Below are positions 7,713-15,600 of a stretch of 38,130 nucleotides of DNA, piece after piece. Source of the stretch: an uncultured Lachnospiraceae bacterium (lineage in GTDB: Bacteria > Bacillota > Clostridia > Lachnospirales > Lachnospiraceae); NCBI GenBank assembly GCA_947630025.1, contig CANRFZ010000022.1, positions 1 to 38,130 on the forward strand, given 5' to 3'. Both the position numbers and the translations under genes were made by a program. Positions within the stretch are counted from its first letter, which is position 1. Each line of letters opens with the position of its first letter. The notes under the pieces were generated by a model. It did no database searches, was not told where the DNA came from, and was given only the letters and a program-made list of their open reading frames with translations.

Positions 7713-8222
7713 TCAATCCTCCCGGTAATTATCATCATACAGATGCCCTGTGGCGCGGTACACTGCAAACGCTTCGTCCCATTCAATGCCGTATCCTATT
7801 TCCTGTAACGTCTCATAGTCCCTCATTCTCGTGCGCTCCGACACGTCCGGGAACATTTCAAAATAGCGTTTCCTTGGACTGTAGTTTTCTCTGGTAAGAT
7901 CGTCTGCGTCCTCTAAGTCGGACAACTCCTTCATAAAACGAGCCAGCCGCCGGAGTTTTTTCAGATGCGTATACCGCAGCGTACCTTCCGGTTCGTTGAT
8001 CCTGGCGGCGATCAGGTCTGATACTTCTTTCTTTATGTATGTGTTGCTCTTTTTTGTATAGTGCAGCTCGATTAGCCCGGCATCGGTAAGGTCGTCTATA
8101 TCGCGCTGCATTGTTTTCCTGCTCGCCGACAGACGTTTCATGACCTCCGGCATCACAATTTCATGGCTTTTAAAAATCATTTCAAATAACAGAAGCTGGC
8201 GTTGTATTTTACTGTATTTCAT
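7713..8222 (-). CDS. Winged-helix (HTH_11/DeoR-like) transcriptional regulator
   Basis: A 169-residue protein; the ATG at 8222 with TGAGGA five bases upstream is preferred to the ATG 12 bases earlier. The N-terminal 60 residues form a DNA-binding winged helix: KIQRQLLLFEMI, then MPEVMKRLSASRKTMQRDI as helix-turn-helix and a YTKKSNTYIK wing. The remainder is a charged helical region with no WYL or sugar-binding domain, so it is shorter than the usual WYL- or DeoR-type repressors. It is transcribed toward the train and may control it. The 176-base gap and its own position suggest a separate transcript or a read-through. The ligand is unknown. Confidence 0.7.
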   Translation of the reverse strand: MKYSKIQRQLLLFEMIFKSHEIVMPEVMKRLSASRKTMQRDIDDLTDAGLIELHYTKKSNTYIKKEVSDLIAARINEPEGTLRYTHLKKLRRLARFMKELSDLEDADDLTRENYSPRKRYFEMFPDVSERTRMRDYETLQEIGYGIEWDEAFAVYRATGHLYDDNYRED

Positions 8223-8317
8223 AGGAATCCTCATTCTGGAGCAGTTTACTCATATTATATCATCCCGCATTTTGCCAACACAACCTCCGGGCATCCGTTT
8301 TTCAAAACAGATCGGTA

Positions 8318-8346
8318 TAGGCAGACAATCACAATTATGATAAAAT
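8318..8346 (+). promoter_or_regulatory. Candidate promoter for the deacylase operon
   Basis: TAGGCA (8318-8323), a 17-base spacer and an extended -10 TGATAAAAT (TG 8338-8339, TAAAAT 8341-8346) lie 50 bases upstream of the ATG at 8396. The -10 is good, the -35 is four of six. Confidence 0.45.
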
Positions 8347-8395
8347 AAGTGCAGGCTCAGCAGCAGCCCATCCCACTAACACAGGAGGACATCAG

Positions 8396-8908
8396 ATGGC
8401 GATAGAAAAAGTAAAAGAGTATTTTAGGGCGTATGGCATGGAAGACAGAGTGCAGGAACTTGCAGCTTCCAGCGCGACGGTGGAACTGGCGGCGCAGGCA
8501 TTACATTGTGAGCCGTGCCGGATTGCCAAAACACTTTCCTTTATGGCGGATGCGCGTCCCATATTGATTGTTACTGCCGGTGACGCCAAGATAGACAACC
8601 CGAAGTACAAGGCGCAGTTTGGGGTAAAAGCGAAGATGCTCACGCCGGAAGAAGCCGAGACGCTGGTCGGCCATGCGGTCGGCGGTGTCTGCCCGTTCGC
8701 GGTAAATGAGGGCGTGACGGTATATCTGGACGAGTCCCTACAAAGATTTCGGACAGTGTTCCCCGCCTGCGGCAGCAGCAATAGCGCGATTGAACTGACC
8801 ATCGCGGAGCTGGAAACTTATTCCGGCTATACCGCGTGGGTTGACGTCTGCAAAGGATGGCGGGAAGATGCGATAGAAAAGGAGCGTTTTGACAATGGAA
8901 CTGTATGA
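8396..8908 (+). CDS. YbaK/EbsC-family aminoacyl-tRNA deacylase
   Basis: A 170-residue single-domain protein of the YbaK/ProRS-INS superfamily, which hydrolyses wrongly charged tRNA in trans. Visible family features are CRIAKTLSF with the conserved lysine near residue 45, a ILIVTAGDAKID strand, a HAVGGVCPF motif near residue 103-111, and a late FPACGSSNSAIELT motif. The ribosome binding site GGAGG lies seven bases upstream of the ATG. The stop codon falls inside the next gene, which is a second protein of the same superfamily, so both are made from one message. This one resembles the YeaK/YbaK branch; its tRNA specificity cannot be told by eye. Confidence 0.88.
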   Translation: MAIEKVKEYFRAYGMEDRVQELAASSATVELAAQALHCEPCRIAKTLSFMADARPILIVTAGDAKIDNPKYKAQFGVKAKMLTPEEAETLVGHAVGGVCPFAVNEGVTVYLDESLQRFRTVFPACGSSNSAIELTIAELETYSGYTAWVDVCKGWREDAIEKERFDNGTV

Positions 8909-9440
8909 CGGAAGGCCGGACAACACGGCGGGCAGACTGCCGAGGGAAATCAGGACTTACGATTTTTTGGATGCGCTGGGCATCCGCTATCAGCGGACGG
9001 ATCATGAACCGGCGGACAATATGGAAGCCTGCAACGAGATCGATGCGGTGCTGGATGTGGTGATCTGCAAGAATCTTTTCCTTTGTAACAGGCAGAAAAC
9101 CCGATTTTATCTTCTGATGATGCCGGGCGGCAAAAAGTTTAAGACCAAGGAGTTATCGGCGCAGATCGGCTCCGCCAGACTGTCTTTTGCCGATCCGGAG
9201 GATATGCTGAAATATCTGGATATTGAACCCGGCGCGGTCAGCATTATGGGGCTGATGAATGACCGGGAGGGCGCGGTGCAGCTCTTGATCGACGAGGATG
9301 TGCTGGCAGGAGAATATCTGGGCTGCCATCCGTGCGTGTGCACATCCAGCCTGAAAATGCGAACCAAGGATGTCATAGAAAAATTTCTTCCCGCGGCGGG
9401 GCATACGTACCAAACTGTCCGGCTGACCGGAGAGGATTGA
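8895..9440 (+). CDS. ProX/PrdX-type prolyl-tRNA editing deacylase
   Basis: A 181-residue protein of the ProX (PrdX, ProXp-ala) family, which removes alanine or cysteine from mischarged tRNA-Pro. Seen here: YDFLDALGIRYQRTDHEPADNME at the N-terminus, VICKNLFLCN with the catalytic lysine, RFYLLMMPGGKKF, and the SIMGLMND plus HPCVCTSSLKM motifs. I start it at the ATG at 8895, ten bases after GGAG; a TTG six bases earlier is possible. It overlaps the upstream YbaK-like gene by 14 bases, pointing to coupled translation. It ends four bases before the convergent AlbA_2 gene. Confidence 0.88.
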   Translation: MELYDGRPDNTAGRLPREIRTYDFLDALGIRYQRTDHEPADNMEACNEIDAVLDVVICKNLFLCNRQKTRFYLLMMPGGKKFKTKELSAQIGSARLSFADPEDMLKYLDIEPGAVSIMGLMNDREGAVQLLIDEDVLAGEYLGCHPCVCTSSLKMRTKDVIEKFLPAAGHTYQTVRLTGED

Positions 9441-9444
9441 CGAT

Positions 9445-10785
9445 TCAAAAAATTTGGTAAATTTTACCTGCATCAAATTTTAATCTATATTTCTTACCCG
9501 CACCTCTGCCGACAATTTCAACCAACCCATTTTCGCTCATCTTGCGGATAAGCAGATAAGCCCTCGTCTTTTTGACATTCAGCAGCTCCTGCAGATCTTC
9601 ATCGGTCATTTCACCGTATTCTGCCAGATAGTCCATCACGGTTTTCATCTGGGGAGTGATAGCTGCTATGGCTTTATCGGTTGTTACCGGTGCGGATTCA
9701 TTCGCAGCACCGGCAGCGTTCATGTTTGGCAGTACAATTTTGAACGCATTGGCCGTAACCTCTATGCCGGGCTGCATGGGACAATTTTCGTATAGTTTGA
9801 AAATACGTCGAATACCGGTGCCGTAGCTCTCAATCAGGCGCAGGCGGTGGAATACTTCCGCCAGCTTTTTATTTCGCGGCTGAGAAATCCCAAGGCGAAT
9901 ATCTTCGGTAGTGAGGCCGGGCAGGAGACCTCCGAGAGAAATAAACTCCATCCTGCTGTCGTTTACATTGATGATAATACTGCCGCTGAAGCTATAGTCC
10001 CGATGCACAAGAGCATTGAGGAGCGCTTCACGAATGGCCTCCTCGGGATAGTCCTGCTTATCCGTGCGAACAACGCCCTTGATTGCGGAGGCAGTTTTAT
10101 TGCACAAAGCGAGGTAGTTTACCGAATCCTCGAACTGCTTGAACACCGATCCGCCGAATTCCTTGCTGTCACGGAACTCCGTGCAGAGTTCATCTTTGAA
10201 TACGGCGATTTTGGTCGTATGATGGCACTGGTCGGAAAGCAGCAAAGCGAGATTGGTGTAAATATCGTTCTGCGTGATGCCAAGCGCACGGTACTTTTGG
10301 GAGGAGAGCTCCACGCCGTAGCGTTCAAATGCGGTCTCTGCGGCGTGGAAGGTCAAATCCTGTTCAAGGCTGCGGGCATCTTCGTAAGTGTCGCCGTCGG
10401 ATTCTTTTATCATCTGACGGATTTGTTCGTAAGACGCCTGAACACTGGACGCGCCTTGACGAACATAAACGCCGGTGGGCTTTATTCCTTTGGATTTCAG
10501 ATAGTAAGGCTTATAGCTGCCTTCTGAAACTTCGATCCGGATCACTTTGTTATCCTGAAGAACATACCGCACGAACATGGTCACATCTGGTGCGATGGCG
10601 TCACGGATACCGTTGGTCAGACGGGTATAGGTTTCGTCCACATTGTCAATGCCGATCGGATTGCCCTTATCATCAATGCCGAGATAGATTACCCCGCCGT
10701 CCGTGTTTGCAAATGCGATGACTTCCTTGTAGATGTCGTCGGTCATCTGAGATTTATATTCAATGCGCTCACTTTCATATTGCAT
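9445..10785 (-). CDS. AlbA_2/HATPase_c_4 ATP-binding transcriptional regulator
   Basis: A 446-residue protein in three parts: an AlbA_2 (Schlafen-like) DNA-binding domain at about 1-130 (SERIEYKSQM, IAFANTDGGVIYLGIDD), a GHKL-type HATPase_c_4 domain at about 230-340 (REALLNALVHRDYS, then LGISQPRNKKLAEVFHRLRLIESYGTGI), and a C-terminal winged helix at about 370-440 (MTDEDLQELLNVKKTRAYLLIRKM). Such proteins are common accessory regulators, often autoregulated and sometimes placed with defence or stress genes. The ATG at 10785 follows GGAGG; a GTG three codons earlier overlaps that site. Upstream lie a good promoter and two palindromes. It stands alone on its strand, and base composition is lower in GC than the adjacent spoVT. 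Confidence 0.85.
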   Translation of the reverse strand: MQYESERIEYKSQMTDDIYKEVIAFANTDGGVIYLGIDDKGNPIGIDNVDETYTRLTNGIRDAIAPDVTMFVRYVLQDNKVIRIEVSEGSYKPYYLKSKGIKPTGVYVRQGASSVQASYEQIRQMIKESDGDTYEDARSLEQDLTFHAAETAFERYGVELSSQKYRALGITQNDIYTNLALLLSDQCHHTTKIAVFKDELCTEFRDSKEFGGSVFKQFEDSVNYLALCNKTASAIKGVVRTDKQDYPEEAIREALLNALVHRDYSFSGSIIINVNDSRMEFISLGGLLPGLTTEDIRLGISQPRNKKLAEVFHRLRLIESYGTGIRRIFKLYENCPMQPGIEVTANAFKIVLPNMNAAGAANESAPVTTDKAIAAITPQMKTVMDYLAEYGEMTDEDLQELLNVKKTRAYLLIRKMSENGLVEIVGRGAGKKYRLKFDAGKIYQIF

Positions 10786-10814
10786 ATATAGCACCTCCGT
10801 TGCAGTTTAATTAT

Positions 10815-10842
10815 ATTATATTCATATTTTCACAATTTTCAA
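10815..10842 (-). promoter_or_regulatory. Promoter of the AlbA_2 regulator gene
   Basis: On the minus strand TTGAAA (10837-10842) and TATAAT (10815-10820) are separated by 16 bases, a good housekeeping-sigma promoter 30 bases upstream of the start codon. The spacer contains TGTGAAA, related to the palindromes next to it. Confidence 0.65.
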
Positions 10843-10851
10843 TAGGGAGGA

Positions 10852-10887
10852 GTGAAAATTCACTTTTTATTCACATATGAATGTGAA
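10852..10887. promoter_or_regulatory. Two GTGAA/TTCAC palindromes, candidate operators
   Basis: GTGAAAATTCAC (10852-10863) and TTCACATATGAATGTGAA (10870-10887, 7-bp arms around 4 bases) share the same half-site. Their centres are about 21 bases apart, two helical turns. They sit immediately upstream of the -35 box of the minus-strand regulator gene. Additional half-sites (TTTTCACA at 10827-10834, GTGAAAATCAC at 10883-10893) surround them. This looks like a cooperative binding site, most simply for the regulator itself. Confidence 0.55.
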
Positions 10888-10906
10888 AATCACTCATATC
10901 AATCCC

Positions 10907-10949
10907 CATTCCGGAGCGCTTGCGCGACGGGGCGACGCAAATCTCAAAT
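10907..10949. repeat. 43-bp dispersed repeat, copy B
   Basis: Second copy of the element at 7660-7702 (four mismatches). It lies between the candidate operators and the spoVT promoter. If read in the same frame in both copies it gives the peptide IPERxRDGATxIS, but neither copy has a convincing start and ribosome binding site for it. Confidence 0.75.
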
Positions 10950-10973
10950 TTTCACATTCTTCCTCTGTTCCCA

Positions 10974-11003
10974 TACATATTTCGGAAACATTTCCACATA
11001 CTA
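10974..11003 (+). promoter_or_regulatory. Sigma-G-type promoter of spoVT
   Basis: TACATA (10974-10979), a 17-base spacer and CATACTA (10997-11003) fit the sigma-G pattern TGMATA-N17/18-CATWMTA apart from one base in the -35. spoVT is a known sigma-G-dependent forespore gene in Bacillus, which supports the call. A GGAAACATTTCC palindrome (10984-10995) lies in the spacer. Confidence 0.6.
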
Positions 11004-11039
11004 GCTTCATACGCGATAGCAAAAACGGAGGAAAAGAAT

Positions 11040-11582
11040 ATGAAAGCGACAGGAATTGTAAGGAGAATAGATGATCTGGGGCGCATTGTGATCCCGAAAG
11101 AAATAAGAAGGACTCTGCGGATTCGGGAGAGCGACCCGCTGGAGATATTTACCGACAGGGAGGGCGAGATCATTCTCAAGAAATATTCGCCCATCGGCGA
11201 GATGGGCACGTTCGCCAAGCAGTATGCGGAGAGTATGGCACAGGTATCGGGCCATATCGCCATGATCTCGGACAGGGATCAGTTTATCGCCGTCGCGGGC
11301 GGCATGAAAAATATGCTGGGCAAGTCGATCAGCCGGGAGCTGGAAGAAAAGATCAACCACCGGGAGAGCGTAGTCGCCGCGAAGGGCGACCGGAATTTTA
11401 TCGAGGTCGGCACCGAGCAGGACGAGGTGCACCATGAGGCGATCAGCCCGATCATCTGCGAGGGTGATGTGATCGGCTCGGTTCTGCTGCTGGAGACGGA
11501 TCACAAATCCCGGATGGGCGAGGTGGAGCAGAAGCTGATCCAGTCCGCGGCGGGATTTCTGGGCAGACAGATGGAGCAGTAG
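11040..11582 (+). CDS. spoVT: Stage V sporulation protein T, AbrB-family regulator
   Basis: A 180-residue protein. Residues 1-50 are the swapped-hairpin AbrB domain (MKATGIVRRIDDLGRIVIPK, then IRRTLRIRESDPLEIF), which binds DNA as a dimer or tetramer. Residues about 55-178 are the GAF-like C-terminal domain that distinguishes SpoVT from AbrB (IAVAGGMKNMLGKSISRELEE, AISPIICEGDVIGSVLLLE). SpoVT tunes sigma-G-dependent gene expression in the forespore. The ATG at 11040 has GGAGGAAAAGAAT upstream; longer open frames before it run through the promoter and repeat and are not real. It converges with degV 11 bases later. Confidence 0.93.
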   Translation: MKATGIVRRIDDLGRIVIPKEIRRTLRIRESDPLEIFTDREGEIILKKYSPIGEMGTFAKQYAESMAQVSGHIAMISDRDQFIAVAGGMKNMLGKSISRELEEKINHRESVVAAKGDRNFIEVGTEQDEVHHEAISPIICEGDVIGSVLLLETDHKSRMGEVEQKLIQSAAGFLGRQMEQ

Positions 11583-11593
11583 CGCGGGCGGCG

Positions 11594-12481
11594 TCAGTCT
11601 TTAAAATAATCTGCGAATTTGCCGTCGTCGGCGTCGAAGTAGCAGAATCCGACCAGCCCTCTGCCGGTGTGGGCGCCGATGGCGCAGCCGACGATACAGG
11701 TCAGGATACGCTTCGGGCGGAACGTCTCCAGCACCATTCTGCGGACGAAACTTAAGGAGTCCGGGTCCTCTGCGTGGCAGAGGGAAATGATTTCCGCATC
11801 GGTGCGGCAGCCGTTTTCCCGGGCGTATTCGATCAGATACCGCAGGGCTTTTTTGCGCCCGCGCACCGTCTTGACGACGGCCAGAGCGCCTTCTTCGTTG
11901 ACGATCAGCACGGGCTTCATGTCCAGCGTCTCGGCCAGCGTGCCTTTAAACTTGGTCAGACGGCCTCCTTTGATCAGATAGGCCAGCGTCTGTACCGTAA
12001 ATACGTGTTTCACATGGGAAATATAATAGTCGGCAGCCTCCAGAAGTTCTTCTTTGGAGGCTCCTTTTTCCAGCATCGTCACCAGCCGGCTGACCACCAG
12101 ACCGAATCCGGCGGAGGCTGAGCGGGAGTCCACGATCGTCAGGTCAAAATCGGGATAGGTCTCCTGAATATTGCTCAGTGCGATGTGGGCGGCGTTAAAG
12201 GTTCCCGCGATTCCCGTGGAAAAGCAGAGGTAGATCACACTGTCGCCGGCTTTGGCAAACGGCAGGAACGCCTCCGTAAACATGGCGGGGTTGATATGGT
12301 AAGTCTTCACATCCCGCTTGATGTCGTCCAGTATGTGATAAAATTCATCCGTCTGGATCGTCGAACCGTCAAAATAGTCCACGTCATCGATGACTACCGG
12401 TGTCGGGATCACGGTCAGGTTATGTTCTTTGATATACTCTTTCGGCAGGTCGCTGGCGGAATCCGTTATAATATATAGCAT
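11594..12481 (-). CDS. DegV family fatty-acid-binding protein
   Basis: A 295-residue DegV (EDD-fold) protein. The start at 12481 has GGAGAGTATC upstream and gives the characteristic N-terminus MLYIITDSASDLP; a longer frame begins inside the leader hairpin. Other family features are TSQP-like FSTGIAGTFNAAHIA at about 90-104, DSRSASAGFGLVV near 124-136, and GGRLTKFKGTLAETLDMKPVL near 180. In Firmicutes, DegV/FakB proteins bind fatty acids and present them to the kinase FakA. No fakA lies beside it, so this may be one of several paralogues. It is divergent from ileS with back-to-back promoters. Confidence 0.9.
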   Translation of the reverse strand: MLYIITDSASDLPKEYIKEHNLTVIPTPVVIDDVDYFDGSTIQTDEFYHILDDIKRDVKTYHINPAMFTEAFLPFAKAGDSVIYLCFSTGIAGTFNAAHIALSNIQETYPDFDLTIVDSRSASAGFGLVVSRLVTMLEKGASKEELLEAADYYISHVKHVFTVQTLAYLIKGGRLTKFKGTLAETLDMKPVLIVNEEGALAVVKTVRGRKKALRYLIEYARENGCRTDAEIISLCHAEDPDSLSFVRRMVLETFRPKRILTCIVGCAIGAHTGRGLVGFCYFDADDGKFADYFKD

Positions 12482-12496
12482 GATACTCTCCGTTCC

Positions 12497-12532
12497 ATGC
12501 GGCAGACCGCACATCCGCGCGCTTTGCCGCAT
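12497..12532 (-). promoter_or_regulatory. Perfect 8-bp hairpin in the degV leader
   Basis: ATGCGGCA (12497-12504) and TGCCGCAT (12525-12532) are perfect complements around 20 bases, between the degV promoter and its ribosome binding site. There is no U-tract, so it is not a classic terminator. It might steady the mRNA or bind a regulator. Confidence 0.45.
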
Positions 12533-12562
12533 TGTTCCTTTTACACAATTCGCTACATTACT

Positions 12563-12591
12563 ATCATACTGGAAATATTTCTAATTTGCAA
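12563..12591 (-). promoter_or_regulatory. Promoter of degV
   Basis: On the minus strand TTGCAA (12586-12591), a 17-base spacer and TATGAT (12563-12568). It is followed by an untranslated leader of about 75 bases holding the 8-bp hairpin. Confidence 0.65.
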
Positions 12592-12595
12592 GTTC

Positions 12596-12625
12596 TTGAC
12601 GATTTTATTCCGGGCGCACTATAAT
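12596..12625 (+). promoter_or_regulatory. Promoter of ileS
   Basis: TTGACG (12596-12601), an 18-base spacer and a perfect TATAAT (12620-12625). Its -35 box lies four bases from the -35 box of the divergent degV promoter. The leader to the ATG is only about 45 bases, too short for a T-box. Confidence 0.75.
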
Positions 12626-12678
12626 AAGCAAAGGCGGAGCCCGTAATTTATCAGGCGTATAGAAAAGGAGAGCAGGAA

Positions 12679-15600
12679 ATGTATCAGAAAGTTGACTCGA
12701 ATCTTAATTTTGTGGACAGGGAGAAAGAAGTCTGCCGGTTTTGGAAAGACAACGACATTTTCCAAAAGAGCATGGATTCCCGCAGGGAGGGGCCGACTTA
12801 TACTTTTTATGACGGGCCGCCGACGGCTAACGGCAAACCGCATATCGGCCATGTGCTGACTCGTGTCATCAAGGACATGATCCCGCGCTACCGCACGATG
12901 AAGGGTTATATGGTGCCCCGCAAGGCCGGCTGGGATACCCACGGGCTCCCGGTGGAGCTGGAGGTGGAGAAGCTGCTGGGCTTGGACGGCAAGGAGCAGA
13001 TCGAAGAATACGGACTTGATCCTTTTATCAGCAAATGTAAGGAATCCGTCTGGAAATACAAAGGTATGTGGGAGGATTTCTCCAATACGGTAGGCTTCTG
13101 GGCCGATATGGACAATCCTTATGTCACTTACCACGACGATTTCATCGAGTCCGAGTGGTGGGCGTTAAAACAGATCTGGGACAAAGGGCTTCTGTATAAG
13201 GGCTTTAAGATCGTGCCCTACTGCCCGCGCTGCGGTACGCCGCTGTCCTCGCATGAGGTGGCGCAGGGGTACAAGTCGGTGAAGGAGCGCTCGGCGGTGG
13301 TGCGCTTTAAGGCGGTGGACGAGGACGCCTATTTCTTGGCGTGGACGACGACGCCGTGGACGCTGCCGTCCAATGTGGCGTTGTGCGTAAACCCCAACGA
13401 AACATATGTCAAAGTGAAGGCTGCGGACGGCTATACTTATTATATGGCACAGGCATTGTTGGACAATGTGCTGGGCAGGCTGGCGTCGGACGGCGCGCCC
13501 GCCTATGAGATACTGGAAACATATCTGGGAACGGATCTGGAGCACAGGGCCTATGAGCCGCTTTTTGCCTGCGCGGGCAGGGAGGCGCAGAGGCAGCATA
13601 AGAAGGCGCATTACGTCACCTGCGACACTTACGTTACCATGACCGACGGTACTGGCATCGTCCACATCGCGCCGGCATTCGGTGAGGACGACGCGCAGGT
13701 GGGGCGCAGATACGACCTGCCGTTAGTGCAGTTTGTCAATGAAAAGGGCGAGATGACGGAGGAGACGGACTATGCGGGCCTGTTCGTCAAGAAAGCCGAT
13801 CCGGAAATCTTAAAGGATCTGGACAGAGAGGGCAAGTTGTTCGACGCGCCCAAGTTTGAGCATGACTATCCGTTCTGCTGGCGCTGCGACACGCCGTTGA
13901 TCTACTACGCGCGGGAGTCGTGGTTTATCCGGATGACTGCCGTGCGCGACGATCTGGTGCGCAATAACAAGACGGTCAACTGGATTCCCGAATCCATCGG
14001 CGAGGGGCGTTTCGGCAATTGGCTGGAAAATATTCAGGACTGGGGCATCTCCCGCAACCGCTACTGGGGCACGCCGCTGAACGTATGGGAGTGCGCGGAG
14101 TGCGGCCATATGGAGTCTGTCGGCTCCCGTGAGGAGCTGGAGCGGCTGTCGGGCAATCCGGCGGCGGGGACGGTGGAGCTGCACCGTCCGTATATCGACG
14201 AGATCACGATTCCGTGTCCTAAGTGCGGCAGGACGATGAAGCGCGTGCCGGAAGTGATCGACTGCTGGTTTGACTCCGGCGCGATGCCTTTTGCGCAGCA
14301 CCATTATCCGTTTGAAAATAAGGAACTGTTCGACGCGCAGTTTCCGGCGCAGTTTATCTCCGAGGCGGTGGATCAGACGAGAGGATGGTTTTATTCGCTG
14401 ATGGCGGAGTCCACGCTGCTCTTTAACAGGGCGCCTTTTGAAAATGTAATCGTGCTGGGCCATGTGCAGGACGAGAACGGCCAGAAGATGAGTAAGTCCA
14501 AGGGCAACGCGGTAGATCCGTTCGAGGCGCTGGAGACTTACGGCGCAGACGCGATCCGCTGGTATTTCTATATCAACTCCGCGCCGTGGCTGCCGAACCG
14601 TTTCCACGGCAAGGCGGTGCAGGAGGGGCAGCGCAAGTTCTTGGGCACGTTGTGGAATACGTATGCGTTTTTTGTACTGTATGCGAATATCGACGGCTTC
14701 GACGCGACGAAGTACCGTCTGGAATACGACCAACTTCCGGTGATGGACAAGTGGCTTCTGTCCAAGCTGAACACGGTGGTTCGGGAAGTGGATACCGATC
14801 TGGATCATTACAGGATTCCCGAGGCTGCCCGCGCACTGGATGATTTCGTGGACGAGATGAGCAACTGGTACGTCAGAAGGAGCCGCGAGCGCTTCTGGGC
14901 CAAGGGCATGGAGCAGGACAAGATCAACGCCTATATGACGCTGTATACGGCGCTGGTGACGATCTGCAAATGCGCGGCGCCGATGATTCCTTTTATGACG
15001 GAGGAAATCTACCAGAATCTCGTGAGAAGCATCGACGCGGACGCGCCGGAGAGCATCCACCTGTGCGATTTTCCGTCCGTGGATGAGGCGAGGATCGACA
15101 CGAAGCTGGAGGCCGACATGGAGGAGGTGCTGAAGATCGTCGTTATGGGCCGGGCGGCGCGTAATGCGGCGAATATCAAGAACCGCCAGCCCATCGGACG
15201 GATGTTCGTCAAGGCGGAGAGCGCGCTTGGCGGGTTTTATCAGGAGATCATCCGCGACGAGCTGAATGTGAAGCAGATCAGCTTTACCGACGACGTGCGG
15301 GAGTTTACCAGCTACAGTTTCAAGCCACAGTTAAAGACCGTCGGCCCTAAGTACGGCAGGCAGTTAAACGGCATCCGGGCGTATCTGGCTTCCGTGGACG
15401 GCAGCGCGGCGATGGATGAGCTGCAGGCCAAGGGCGCGCTGACATTCTCCGTGGACGGCGCGGAAGTGTCGCTGGCGGAGGAAGATCTGCTGATCGAGAT
15501 GACGCAGAAGGAGGGCTATATGTCCGAGGCGTCGGGCAGCGTGACGGTAGTGCTGGATACGAATCTCACGGAGGAGCTGATCGAGGAAGGGTTTGTCTAC

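Noticed and set aside
1677..8222. Zorya-type defence system because of the MotA-like segment
   Set aside because: ZorA needs membrane helices and is paired with ZorB; this protein has no membrane helix and no MotB-like partner is present.
8889..8894. TTG start for the ProX-like gene
   Set aside because: The TTG lies only four bases from GGAG, while the ATG at 8895 has a workable ten-base spacing and gives a normal N-terminus.
12533..12678. T-box leader before ileS
   Set aside because: The promoter leaves only about 45 transcribed bases before the ATG, and no AGGGTGG-type T-box sequence or specifier stem is present.
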